Positions 42,801 through 54,690 of a stretch of DNA of 64,000 bases are shown piece by piece. The notes under the pieces are model-generated. The model had not been told where the DNA came from, searched no databases, and worked only from the letters and a program-made list of their open reading frames with translations. Source of the DNA: Litoditis marina (taxonomy: Eukaryota > Nematoda > Chromadorea > Rhabditida > Rhabditidae); NCBI GenBank assembly GCA_964036275.1, contig OZ038435.1, positions 28,439,521 to 28,503,520 on the forward strand, given 5' to 3'. The position numbers and the translations under genes are program-made. Position 1 is the first letter of the stretch; every line of letters starts with the position of its first letter.

Positions 42801-45800
42801 ATTCACCGGCTCATACATAAAATCATGATCCATCAAGAGATGTGACATGATGTGTTGCGGTTGGGCAAAACAAACACTCAGTCATACCAAAGCATGTTAA
42901 AAATATAGTTCCGGTCATTTCAAGTGAGACCTTGGCAGCGTTTCTTAGATGACTCCAAGCTGTTTTTCATAGTTATAGTTTCTGAAATTAGTACAAGATA
43001 TTGTGGACGGTTCTTCACCCTCGTTAAGGTATTCAAAACTATCTAGAAAGTCTAAGTTTTGGTCATCCAAAGATTTTCGGCAGGTTGGCAAAGTCTCAGC
43101 GCGAGTGAAAAGAACTATATCAAAGAAATCAACATCTGATATCTCCTAGATGACCATACCTTATCTGTGCTCTCTCCAAAACCCATGCTATTTTTGCATG
43201 TTCTAACTCGGAGCGGAAATTTTTGGCCGTCCAAATATGATTATGAGTAGAGGTCACAAGAAAAATCGATACTAGCATATGAGGGGAGAGGGGGGACAAA
43301 TTGAATCAGGCACCGACACAAGATTTCATATCCGGCTGCAGTGGGAGATGGAATTCGGCTGAAGGGGGAGGTCAAATTGGCCAGCTATACAGTCGAGGTC
43401 ACCTGACCCTCTGATCTACCGTACACTCTCTGCGGTCTTCGGCCGTTTTCCTAGCCTAAAAACTTATGAACGTTGCTAACGTCAAGAATCCTGCGCTGAT
43501 GAAAATACTGCTGGAGTAATCAGGGATGGAACCATAATTTTTAAGATAATGAGCACTAACTGCGATTACACACAGACATACACATAAATTAGAGATGTTG
43601 AACACTATGGGTCGTTCATGATAGAGCGAGTAAAGCGGTACATGTTATTGTTCATGTACTTTGTTTGTAGTTTGATCCTTCAGCTGTTTGCTTGTAATTC
43701 GATAAAAAAGGTGTGTAAATAGATCAAACTATAACTAAGTGGTAGTTGTACTCCGAATCTCATGAACTTGTTTCAGTTGATCGGTTTGGAGGGTATTCCC
43801 GTGTACACGCAGTTCTTCCTCAACGACAACAAATGGTCTTTCGGGACATTTCTCTGCGATCTGTGGCTATCTGTCGACTACATCGTCTGTCTGGCCTCCA
43901 TTTACACCGTCCTCGGGATTACGGTAGATAGGTGAGTCGACAGGGAAACTACTATACAGACAGAGGAACAGGGGGTATAGATCACAATCCGCAGCCCCTT
44001 GATGGTCGTCTCTAATTTGATTGCGTGGATTGAGCAAGCGATTATGAAAATTCGTGGATTGTGCAATCTCTCAGGCAAAACAACGAATATTGTATCATTG
44101 CAATTTGCAATCCATAATTGATAGTAGTTTGAAATAGTAAGAAAGCTGTTTTTTGATGTCGGTAGAAACATTAGTTTTTATATTCCGTGGACGGTTTCGG
44201 TTTTTATTCAATTATGGGTACGGGCAAGCCAGTAACCTGAAGTGAAACAAAAAGCCTAAGCCTTTTTGTTGAGTAAAAAGGAGCCAGGAACAGGTTTATC
44301 TCGAGTTGCTGGTATAGCAGATAACTCGATACACAATACTTCTTTTCTGATCCTACGTTTCCCATCGTTGATTCGATTGAATACCATTTTGAAAGGAAAA
44401 CAACATTGAAGTGGTATGGCCAAGGCCTGAAACAAACATTTTCTTCCCGCCGCATCACTTGAGCACACGTGTACACGTTTCGACGCACACAAACCCGAGT
44501 TGTAGCACTTGGTCACCCATTGGTTTGCAAACACATTTTAGAGAGCTCTCGTCCGTTGTTCTTTCCGATTTTTTGCAAAGTCTTGATAAACACAGTTAGC
44601 TTCACATCCTGAAAACCCGAATTTTTTCCTGTGAACCTAGAAAGGACATTTAATCTCGAGACAACGAGTGCATAGAAAGTGTACGAGTACCACTTCAAAA
44701 AAGGAAGAGTTCGGCGCATTGGCCCAGAATCAAAGGAATCATTCAGAACAGAATGAAACCATAGGGTTAGGTGCTCTTGGAGTGACAGATACATCAAACA
44801 ACGAACACAGAAACATTCATAATTTTAATAGTAATACCTCGGAATCAAACTACAAGCCAAAAAGATACTTACAGTCTAGCTTTTTCTAGTACGATTTCTT
44901 CAATTTGCAAGTTAGAGGAGGACAGAATGGAAAGCTAGTTTAGGTACCCCGGAGTACCTGAACAAAACGTTGACGCGCCAAAAGACTAAAACATATGAAC
45001 TGTATGCAAACTAGGTTTGTTAGTTTGAGTAAAAAAGGTATATATCAGTTTCTCTTGAGCAGCTCTTCCTTTCCTTTCTTTCCTTTCTTTCCCTAAAAAT
45101 AAACTTTCCTTTCTGTTCCCCTTTAAAAGTCAACTAAACAATCAATTTATCAACACCCGATACCTATATTGTTACCATTGTCATTTTCAAAATGGACAAT
45201 AAATACAACCATAACCAAGATTCGGGTGAATACTGTACCCGTTCTTCTGTTTCAGGTACTGTAGCGTGAAGCATCCGGCCTTGTATCGGAATTGGCGCAC
45301 GCCCAAGAAGGTCATGCTCATCATTGCCGTCACTTGGGTGGTACGAACTTTCTATCAACTTTACAGTTTCACAGTTTCTAAATTATTTCATCTTCATACA
45401 ACTCATTTTTTTATCTATCGTCTTTTCGACTTTTATCGGTAGTCTTGCAGGTGCCGAGTATTTTGTTTTCTATTTCAATATTTGGATACGGTACTTTCAC
45501 AGGTTGGTCACGATTTATACACACGCGTGTAATAAACAAGAATTGATTGGAAGATAATTATTGAATTAAATGTAAACCAGTATAATTATCATGTTGTTAG
45601 TAGTTCTACTATTCCTAGTAACAGCTCGTTTGAAACCGCAGGAAGCGAAGAGTTGATCAGTCTAACTTATCGGCATTTCCCAAATTAAAATGCAGCAATA
45701 GGAGAAGATTAAGACTAAACTTGTTGAATATTCGAACTTGGAACACATTGCAGTAGTTTCATGTTTTCACATAGAGTTCAGTTGGCACCGCGTCATTTTA

Positions 45801-47282
45801 TGATGATCGATGAGCGTTATAACTATAAGTCAGTACATCAAATCGCAACAGTGTTTATCAAAGTCAGAAGAACATATACTCGATTTATGTATTACTATTT
45901 TGATATTTTTGTTACAGGAACGGGTCGAATTGTAGCTGTGGACGAATGTTATGTACCATTTATGACCGATGCTTATTTGAATATGGGAATGTATATTTCG
46001 TACTATTGGAGTACCCTCTTCGTCATGTTGTATCTCTATTGGGGCATCTACAGGGCGGCCAAAAAACTGGCACAGAAGAGCGAACAGGTAAGTATTATAG
46101 TGGTCGTCGTTTTACGCGAAATTTTCAGTCGACAGTTCCACTTTTTTGATATTTGATTCCATGGAACCGTTTCATGGGTATGTGTAGAAATGAAGCAATG
46201 AGGTAATATAAATACAGAAAAACATACTTGAAGATATATTTCCTACCTTAACAGTTCTCGTGTCCTAACAGACTTTTAAAAGGGTATACAGTATGCCTTC
46301 GCATATCTGTGTGAGAATTATAGGATTGACTCATTACAATGCAAGCGTCTACGGCGTATGTTGTCCTGACCGGCTATTCTTGTAGTTTGCTTTCGTTGCT
46401 TATTGGTCAACATTTCTGACATATGACGTCCATTGAAAGAAAACTACAATAAGATTCAGTCACTCCCTACAATTGTGTCTTTGTGTTCCAGAAGAACAAG
46501 CGTCTGGCGCTTCTGACCGAGATGCGACGCCCCGAAATCTCGGTGAGGACGAGTGGGAGGAGCAGCTCCGACTCGCGGGGAGACACCTCCGACAGTACCA
46601 AGTGGGTCGAGTGGCTAGAGAAGAGAGAAATACTGTGGTTGGAGAGACACGCAGACACACTGATGGATTGCGAATGGATCGAGTACTCTAGTCATCCCCC
46701 TCTTCTCTCAATCTCCTTTTCTCTCTCGATCTCCCTCTTTCTTTCCCTCCCCCTTTCCCTTTCTCTCTCCTCATGTAGTTATCTGTCTCTCTATGCTTCC
46801 TCCTCTCTCTCTCTTTTTCATGCTCTCTCTATCTATCTCTCTATCTATCTCGCTCTCTCTGTTCGGAATGTTTCTGTGATTTCGCCTTCGACCCCTATCC
46901 ATCACTCTTCCAACGTTCCTTCCCCCTGTCCTCCAGGGAGAGAAAGAAGGGAATTAAATTCTCTCGCCCTCATCCGTCAAAATATTCGAAATGGCGCCAC
47001 GAAAAATCAACGCAAAAACCACTTGAGCTAGGGGCTAAGGGCAGAAAACACCTATATGTATGAGGGGATGAAACAGCCGAGTGCAGGTCAAAACTTAAAA
47101 ATTAAGAGTATATAAACATAAGTGAAACAACGAGTAAGGATTCATAACACGGAATACTTACCGTATTTCTCCCGACCGCCCAGTCTGTAATAAAACCCAA
47201 TACTTCAAAGCTCTCTGTGGTTCGCATATATCTCTGTATATATACTCCTTTTCCAATTTTTAAACTTATTCTCTTTTCTGCT

Positions 47283-47329
<47 letters not shown>

Positions 47330-50300
47330 TAGACGTCTCTCCTGCGCACTGCTGATTTCTCCTATAGTTTGCCTAACATGGTTACTTGCATCAGTTTGCC
47401 CTCTCTCATAAATAACCCCGCCGCCCCGAGTCAGGGAGTAGCTTAGCCAGAGTCGTCTCACACAAAGAAGTGTTCGAGACAGAAGATACAAACTTGTAAT
47501 GTCGTTTGAAGAAATATTGAAGGTTCTTTTTGCTCTCGATTTGGTTGGTTTTGCCTCAATTTTATACTGTGATATCTCATTTGAACTAACTCGCGAGATC
47601 TTGTTTTTTTTGGTTTTTCTGTGATAGTGGTTCAGCATAGAATCGTTGAGGTAACCCATGAGTTGAATTCACAGAGTACCACATCAGATCATATCACGCG
47701 AGGTTGGGGTAATACTGGTGTATGTGCATGCACGTGTTTGAGTAAGAGTGACTCGAGACGTGACAAGTGTTATTCTTCCCTTTTCCCGTCACTATGAATT
47801 ATGGAGCAACTTGTTTAGAATGCTACGTGACGTCATAGGAAATACGCACGGAAGAAATTCAATCAAACTCGAATGCAGAGTAAACCTAGAAGGAAAGAGA
47901 GTGACGGGGAAGAAAGACTAGAATGTAGAGAAAGGGATGGAGGAAAAGAGAGAGAGAGAGAGAGGGAGAGGGAGAGAAAGAGGGAGCAAGAGAGAAAGAG
48001 GGAGCAAGAGAGAAAGAGAAAGAGAGAGTCAAAAATTCGTTCTGTCAAAATGGAAACCTCGACGATAAGGTCACACTGTTCTTCATAACATGTCAAAAAT
48101 AATATAAATATACCAATACTACTTTTTCAGATGTCTGAAATCGTCCCCGTCCATGCCCCCAAATTCTACGGTATCCAACACCACCCGGAATACCATGACT
48201 ATTCACAACAATAACATCAACCACTGCAATGCACAGCACAACCATACCTATAGGTTGGTTTCTGACAGTTGATTCAATCATTCTTAGTATGTACAGGAAT
48301 TGAATTGATGAGGTAACGTTACCATTTTTTAATAACTATCCAGGGTATTCTAACTAGAATATGTTTTTCTATCGTTCAAAGAAAAACTTCTCTCAGCTAG
48401 CGCGTGGTTCAGTTTCATTCCACAGTAATTCGACACTATTGCACAAAAGCGTAACCCAACATGTTTAAAAAGAACACATCATTGCTGTAATATGAACACT
48501 AAGTTGTAATATTCCTCCTTCTACAGTAACCCGAATTTCTCGCTCTCGGAGCAGGCGGTGAGTGTGTTCTCGCAACGTCAAGAACCTTCCTCCTTGATAG
48601 AACGGGAGAGTACTGCCCCCTGTGTCACCCCCGAACAGACCTCCCTCCAAGAAAACGCACATCCACACTTCCGGTTCGTCCTTTTCATTCGATCATCGCA
48701 ATTATATGGCAAAAGTGTGATTTCGACCACGATTCATTAGAAAAAGTAATTCGGAAAACAATGAATCACGTTGATGAGTTGAAGTTGAGCTGTACAGCAG
48801 GCGTTGGATCATTTCAAACTAGCATATAACTAACACGATAATTTGATTTCGAATGAATATCCTACAGCTCAAAGCTGTTTCACCTACATCTGCAAAAATA
48901 CTTGATGTACACCTCGAAATAGATCACTATCGTAGACTGTTGGTTTTTTCAGACCGCAGATCTCGTTTCCTTTCATCGATGCCGACAGTATCTCGTCTTT
49001 GGTGGGAAATGATGATTTGAGACGGTTCGTTTGTCCTTCAGTCAAACTTTACTCAAACTCGAGTAGCATCTGTTAAGTTTGATCTGATTTCATATTCAGC
49101 TTAGCAATGAACGTCACAATTTACCCATAGTTCTGGGCGGATTCCTGTCTTCATCGGCGAACTGACCACTACATTTTGGTTTCTGATCCGTTTGTTCTAT
49201 TCCAGGTTACGGTCAGTTAGAAATCCAACGGAAGATGAAACAGCCTTACCGAACAACGCCGCTGTTAATGAGGTAACGACACGTTGTGAAGGAATAAGCC
49301 GGAGGGCATTTACTTTTTTTTTCTCTGAGCTTCAAACAGTTCATCACTGCTTAAAACACGTTACCGTTGCTCTCACATACCGCCGGGGTACGTATGCCGT
49401 TGTTATACGTCCTGCCAAATAGCGTTTTTGGCAGCAACTGATTACCTACAATTATAGGTGCATTCAAATTTCTTTGATTCCAAGTTTCTGAGCCATTGAT
49501 TGGGAGTAACACGTTGGACATATCGAGTTTGTCAATCAAAGTTCAATATTCTCAATACCAAACTGACTTATGTTTCAGGGATTCGTAGCACCACCACCAG
49601 AACCCAAAGTATTGGAGGAAGTCAAGGTAAGTGGTACAGTCACCGCAAAAGCATCTCCATGTGTGTCGGTGAAAACACGTACTATTTCTTCTTAGTACGT
49701 ATTAGGTAATTCACGTTTTATGACACTGCATAGTTATCAAGTGTTAGAGCACTTCTTTATTTACATTGCATCATGAAACCTACAGTGACTTCATTGTTTT
49801 CTCTCCAGGTTCCGTTGATAGCCGTCTCTCGCGCGGAGCGAAACGGAAAACACCGCCTGGAGAGCCGCGTCCGTCGGTTATTATCGGCAGTTCAGAGCAG
49901 GAGTCGGAGGAAGAAACGGAAGAGCAACAAAAAGGTAGAATGTGGTAGTTTTACCATTTATTGGAATGATTCACTGAATGCTAAAATGATTTTACTGTAT
50001 GGGCTCACTACATTCTTACTTTGAAGCAGGAAACAAAATTATCTGTCATTTTGGCAGGACGAGCAATTAGTTCTGTAAGTGAACCGTAACGTGCTTTCAC
50101 ATTTCACGTGAGAATAAAACTGCAGTCGTAGTTCACGTTTCGGGTGAATCTTCTACTTGGTATACATTCTAAGTTACAGAGTGTTCTTGCGTATATGAAT
50201 CCGTTCCGAAGAAAGGTAACTTCTTCTACGTAGTTCCTTTCGTGCCAAACTACTCAGTGTAGTGCATAATACATAGCTTCTGGATATGCTTTCTACTAAC

Positions 50301-51609
50301 GCTTCTCCCTAATTCGTTTCGCTTTCACTTCTGCCTGTGAATGCTCGTGTTACGTTATTCTTCTCTGGAGATTTCTTCGTAAGATATTTGGGATACAAGT
50401 TGGAAGATGATGTGTAAAAAAAGGACTGAACGAAAAAAGGACTGAAAAAGGACTAAAAGACTGAACGAAATCAGCACCACCAAACATTTCATTCAAGTTT
50501 GATCCATTTGGCGCCGTATAGTTTCAATTCAAGAAAAATAGACATCAAAATATGTCTTGTAGTTGTAGCTGACCTAATGATTCTCTATGGTGAGAAAGTT
50601 GAGAAAAAACGATTATCAAACCCAATAGAGCAATAGAACTCCAACTATTGATGCATGAGATATTCAACATCAACTCCTCCAAAGACGAAAATTTTGCTGA
50701 TCAAGATTCCGAGTTTCTTCATGGATCTATTTTTACAGGTGTTATCCTGAAAAATGTGTTTGTTTCAGGAGGGTTACAAATCGCGGTCGGAGAACAGAGC
50801 CAGAAAGGCACTGCGTACCATTACCTTCATCCTCGGCTCCTTCATTATTCTATGGACGCCCTTTTACGTACTGGCAACTGTGTACGGATTCTGCGATTCG
50901 TGCAAGGTACGAAATGGTCGTATTCGAAAATTACCATCGGTTCCGTTTTACGGCCAATTCTGTTTCATAACATATTCGATCTGTAACGTGCTACAAATAT
51001 AATGATACCAAAAAGCTTTGACCATATTTCAATTTTCTCCAAAGTAAGTACCTTGCCACTTGTGATGATACAGTTTGCTTTGATACATTACAAGCAAAAC
51101 TACATGAGAAACTGCCATGGGGAAAAGGTAAAAACGCGCTTACAAGTGAACATTTTGTTAATTGTGCGGGCAAAATGTTCACTTATGTTTTTCAAACACG
51201 GTAGAGCAGATGCTAAATTTTTTGAAAAAGAAAGGCCAACCGAGTATAGTCGTTGCCAACGAAAAGGCGGGAGAGTACTGTAGATCTCACTTTCCGCTGT
51301 GTACACGCACACATGTCTTTGATTCGAAAACTTGCCCGTTATGTGCTCTCATAGTGCAGTGGTTAGCGCCCTGCTACCAACATTTTGCTAGCAGGTTCGA
51401 TTCCGGCGAGAGACAGAAAATAATAGATTTGGCACTTACTATATAATTGACTTTTGTAGGAATCGCCGTCGTTCAACATGTTGTACGCGATCAGTTACTA
51501 CCTGTGCTACATGAACTCTCCCATCAACCCATTCTGCTACGCAATGGCCAACCAACAATTCAAGAAGACGTTGACCAGAATATTCAAAGGAGACTTCAGG
51601 AGAGTATAG
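35249..51609 (+). CDS. gar-2: G-protein-coupled acetylcholine-receptor-like protein (GAR-2 type)
   Basis: A seven-transmembrane neuronal receptor. Fourteen exons join in phase to 533 aa: 35249-35407, 43777-43931, 45256-45340, 45451-45502, 45918-46087, 46492-46601, 48131-48253, 48527-48673, 48953-49024, 49206-49272, 49579-49626, 49809-49934, 50769-50906, 51460-51609. TM1-TM2 lie in exon 1. TM3 has the amine-binding D87 in [11 protein letters not shown], then DRYCSVKHP (104-112). TM5 ends [11 protein letters not shown]. Residues 207-440 are a long third intracellular loop rich in Ser, Arg and Asn. TM6 reads [15 protein letters not shown], and TM7 reads [16 protein letters not shown]. The muscarinic TM6 motif WTPYN is WTPFY here, so the Asn used by classical muscarinic ligands is absent. 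The ATG chosen leaves a very short N-terminus, so an upstream exon is possible. Confidence 0.9.
35912..36108 (+). repeat. tRNA-derived SINE-like repeat, copy 1
   Basis: About 200 bp shared with 51245-51444. The 5' half reads TATAGTCGTCGCCAACGGAAAGGCGGGAGGG. The 3' half has a tRNA-like stretch, AAAGCAGTGCTTAGCGCC, about 40 nt before GCAGGTTCGATTCCGGCGAG. GGTTCGATTCC is an exact RNA polymerase III B box (36058-36068). The A-box part is degraded in this copy. The tail GATTTGGCACTCACTATA is also shared. Confidence 0.8.
36419..36682. repeat. Palindromic GGTAACC element
   Basis: CTAACCGGGTTTTTAGGTAACC at the left and GGTTACCTAAAAACCCGGTTAG at the right are exact complements. The interior repeats GGTAACCTATTTTTGAGGTTACC. 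The element is about 264 bp with no coding. The nested element at 7998-9000 uses similar GGTTACC words. Confidence 0.88.
37795..37870. repeat. (CT)n-rich low-complexity tract
   Basis: CTCTCT runs with GTCTC interruptions in intron 1 of the receptor gene. Confidence 0.9.
39706..39910. repeat. Poly-G and (GA)n tracts
   Basis: A G-run of about 20 (39708-39730) is followed by ordinary sequence and then a purine GAGAGA tract (39840-39910). Both lie in intron 1 of the receptor gene. The G-run could form a quadruplex on the plus strand. Confidence 0.9.
41628..41740. repeat. Possible half-copy of the GTAGTTTGATC family
   Basis: GCGTTTGTAGTTTGATCTCGCTGCCATTTCG opens as in the copy at 53180, followed by a similar TTGTGCTGTGCACG stretch. 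The closing CAAACTAC end is missing. Confidence 0.4.
42375..42499. repeat. Compact palindromic MITE (AAAGAAGGACGATTATGTGG family)
   Basis: TTTAAAGAAGGACGATTATGTGGACCAATC is mirrored by GATTGGACCACATAATCGTCCTTCTTTAA. Internal CTTTAAACTGCAAT / ATTGCGGTTTAAAG blocks also pair, so the 125 bp form one hairpin. The same ends bracket the nested element at about 8073-8905. Confidence 0.9.
43661..43735. repeat. Short inverted-repeat element, GTAGTTTGATC family, copy 2
   Basis: TTTGTAGTTTGATCCTTCAG and AGATCAAACTATAAC face each other across about 75 bp. It lies just upstream of exon 2 of the receptor gene. Confidence 0.75.
44934..45067 (-). repeat. Dispersed repeat, reverse copy of 716-851
   Basis: It reads as the reverse complement of the copy at 716-851 over about 134 bp, in intron 2 of the receptor gene. 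Confidence 0.8.
46381..46450. repeat. Short inverted-repeat element, GTAGTTTGATC family, copy 3
   Basis: TGTAGTTTGCTTTCGTTGC opens and GAAAGAAAACTACAAT closes this 70-bp segment, 41 bp before exon 6 of the receptor gene. Confidence 0.7.
46690..46862. repeat. Pyrimidine (TCTC) tract after receptor exon 6
   Basis: Imperfect TCTC/TTTC repeats in intron 6. They keep the exon 6 frame open for 143 codons beyond the donor site, a composition effect and not evidence of coding. Confidence 0.9.
47287..47329. repeat. (CT)n microsatellite
   Basis: About 21 uninterrupted CT dinucleotides in intron 6 of the receptor gene. Confidence 0.97.
47940..48035. repeat. (GA)n-rich purine tract
   Basis: GAGAGA with AAGAGGGAGCAAGAGA repeats in intron 6 of the receptor gene, about 100 bp before exon 7. 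Confidence 0.92.
51245..51444 (+). repeat. tRNA-derived SINE-like repeat, copy 2
   Basis: It matches 35912-36108 along its full ~200 bp and preserves the tRNA-like part better. ATAGTGCAGTGGTTAGCGCC fits an RNA polymerase III A box (TAGTGCAGTGGTTAG), and GCAGGTTCGATTCCGGCGAG contains an exact B box. It ends 15 bp before the acceptor of the last receptor exon, so that splice site lies against the repeat tail. Confidence 0.85.
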
Positions 51610-53179
51610 AAGGGGGTTGTGGTAGTCGGATTCAGAACTCGAATTTTTCACCTCGAATAGCAACCGTAATTTAGTCCTCGACAAAATTTCGGTGTTTGCT
51701 AATTGTAGAGACCAAAAACTTCACGTGAAAAGTGTGAAATTGAAATACATCAGAACTCGTGGACGCTCAATGCTCAATCGATGGTGTTTTTACACGTTTC
51801 ACGTGACCGTTCCATTTACTCCTAGTAAAGATCCAAAACGGCAATAACGATTGATAGGTTTTTGAAATTAAATCGAGTTACTTCGCAATTGAGAGTCGAG
51901 TTACTGTATTTTCTGCCAGTTAGATTCTAATGAACACATATTCCTTTTGGATGAACTCTTTCTTTCATTCCTTTTTCCTAATCTGAAACCAAATGCACTG
52001 TACAACTAGTGCACACGGACGAATGAGAACTTCTCATTACTTCGCATAAATTACTACTAAAAACGTGTCGTGCATTCACGTGAGAAACGTGTGAAACACG
52101 TCAGAGTTCGGTAACGCGTAAACGGGATCACTCTGCTAACTTTTAAAAATACATGAATGTATTTCTCAATAAATCAATTGGGAAGTTCTCTATTATCCCT
52201 GTGCGAATCCCGTCTGTGATATAAATTGGTGCTAGAAATATTCCTCAACTGATCTACTCTTTATTAGGCAGTTCTTTAGGTGTGTAGTAATACCTATGTT
52301 CAGCTCTGTAGCTTCTGACATTTTCTTGATTTTCTCATGAGAAGCCATGAGAAGTTCTCCGCCCAATATGCATTCCAGATAGATACTGATCTAAAGCTCT
52401 TATAGTAGTTTCAATTATAACTTTAAACATTATTTTGTAATCTAGGCACACTGTATAATGCATTTATTATTTCACTCACCCCTTTCGTTGTTTTTATGTT
52501 GCTTTGATTTTTTCGGCCACCGTTGATTTTCAGTTTAATAATTTTTTGGAATGTTTCTGCTCAGGACTTTAATAAATATTATTAATACCACTATATCTTT
52601 GTTCTTGAATGAACCAGAGTCGGTTTCGAATCATTAACCGAAGTGGATATAATATTAATCTCGATCTTGGGTGACATTGCCCGCTATTGAAATGGCTTAG
52701 TCAGGATAATTTCTCACCAATACTTCACAATCTTTTGAAGTCATCGTTCTAAACAACGAAAAACATTATAAACAATGAAAAACATTATTCGAAACCAGAT
52801 GAATTCGCACGAAGTTAGAGCAACACCGTTTTCAAGTCATGTAACCAGTAACCAAACAATAACCATTCTTGATTGTCTAGTCTCTCCCTACCTATCGCCG
52901 GTGTATTTTCCCGTATTTCCCTACTGGTACGCCTTTTCCTTTTCTGTCATGTGTTACACGTTTTTCCCGTCTATAGTAGCTGATCGCCTACAGTATAATA
53001 TCAAATTTATTTATTTGGGAACTGGAGTTCACCCCACCTATATTAAATCAACAATAAATAGCTTTAAAAGTTTTCACTTGTTCCTGTTTTTTACTTGCTA
53101 GAAACACTAGAAGATGAAAAAAACGGCATAATCTGTGAAAGGTTTATCTTAGAGTAATCGGTATAGGGGTTGCTATAAT

Positions 53180-53258
53180 TGTTGTATTTGTACTTTGATC
53201 TCGCTCCAATTTTGGCAACTAAGAACTTTTGCTGTGTTTTCCAGATCAAACTACAACT
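53180..53258. repeat. Short inverted-repeat element, GTAGTTTGATC family, copy 4
   Basis: TTGTATTTGTACTTTGATCTCG opens and CAGATCAAACTACAACT closes this 79-bp element. Confidence 0.75.
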
Positions 53259-54690
53259 CAGTTCTGACCGCCCTCTACAGCTACCAGCCTACCAACCACC
53301 GGTTATATGCATACTAAAAATAATTATGTTGAACCAAATTTAGTTACTAGAATAAAGTTATTACATACATAACTCAATAAAATAGAAATAATAAGTAATA
53401 TCTATGAAGTTAATTATTGATTAGGTGATTAAATTATATTCACTACACTTCGATTATATCCAGATTATTCGGATTTTGTTGCAAAAAGTAACAGTTTAAT
53501 ATATTGAAGAGAATATATTCTATTTTTATTCGGATACATAGTAGTGAAATAAGATCACACATGAGATCCGATAAAACTGTCCGGTCACAATATGAACAGA
53601 AGCGTTTACCTAAGATTCAGTAAATTATGACATTAGAAACTCAGTTTAGAGTTTCAGATGTATCCGTTTCTCTATTGAGCTCGTAAAGATATACAGTGAT
53701 TCTGATTTAGGCTGCGCGATAGAGAAATGAGGAATCCAACCAAGCACAATCAAACCTTAACCCAATGAACCAATGAATAGCTACTCTCTGATATAGTTTT
53801 TTTTTTTTTCATATTTTCGATTTACAGTTCACTATTTTTAGGCAACGCAACAAGGCTATTAGCAGGGGTTGTTCGCACGGCTTTTACTCGCGAAGTTATG
53901 GCGCGAGCGTTTGAATTTACACTTATTTGAATTCGAAAAAAATTCAGTTTTTTTAGTATCAAAGCACCTCACTCAATTCATAATATGGCATGGAGCTAAT
54001 TCATTAATAGCACTAGTTACCAGATATTCGTGTATGTAAGTTACTTTGTCCGCTGATTTGAATGTTACATTGTGATTTTTTGTATTGCCTGGCGAAAATA
54101 TATATGATTTATTGCGAGCAAACCGTTACGCATATGAGTTCGTTGCCTGTGCATCAAAGCATAACTGCCCAAATGCGCATGTGGGCAGTTCAGGTCAAAC
54201 AGACCGTCTATCTTTGTTTGGAGGAGAGAGCGGTTGTACTGATTATGAATAGATTCGTGTCTGGGAATGGCGCGCTTTTCAGCATTTCGGTCGCTGCTCT
54301 GCACAGTATGAAAGTATTAGTATCAGCAAATATCTTGCAATTTTCTGTTTTTTATCTTTCACACCAGTCTCACAGATTTTTGACGATGTATATGTGAAAT
54401 CAGAAAATGTGTTGTAGTGTGGCGTGTAGTTTGCTTCGTTATCACAATGGGCGTGGTTTGTTGCTATTAGCTACAATAAATCCATATTACCTGACGCTCT
54501 GGATTCTTCGCAAACTCTATGCGCTCTCAAGTTTTACGCATATCAACTTATCACTTCTGTGTATGTGTTTACTGTAAATCATGTTTCCACCATCCACCTG
54601 TGGCTTGTCAACTTATCATATACCTTCTCATTCCTCCACCTCGTAGATGTTATTTCAAATAAGCATAATGTTTTTATTGCCATTTAAACG

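Larger units (their letters stand above)
35408..43776 (+). other. 8.4-kb first intron of the GAR receptor
   Basis: Between TM2 and TM3 coding lies an 8369-nt intron, far longer than the others. It holds a SINE-like copy (35912-36108), a GGTAACC palindrome (36419-36682), CT and GA tracts (37795-37870, 39840-39910), a G-run (39708-39730) and two MITEs (42375-42499, 43661-43735). Open frames at 38355-38669 (minus), 39241-39585 (plus) and 40014-40295 (minus) lack splice or family support. Enhancers would be expected here but cannot be read from sequence alone. Confidence 0.7.

Noticed and set aside
46483..47031. 182-codon plus-strand open frame
   Set aside because: Only its first part is real (receptor exon 6). 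The rest stays open because TCTC repeats contain no stop codons in that frame.
51330..51420. Functional tRNA gene
   Set aside because: A-box-like and B-box sequences are present, but the flanks do not pair into an acceptor stem and the whole 200-bp unit is repeated at 35912. A SINE-like repeat fits better.
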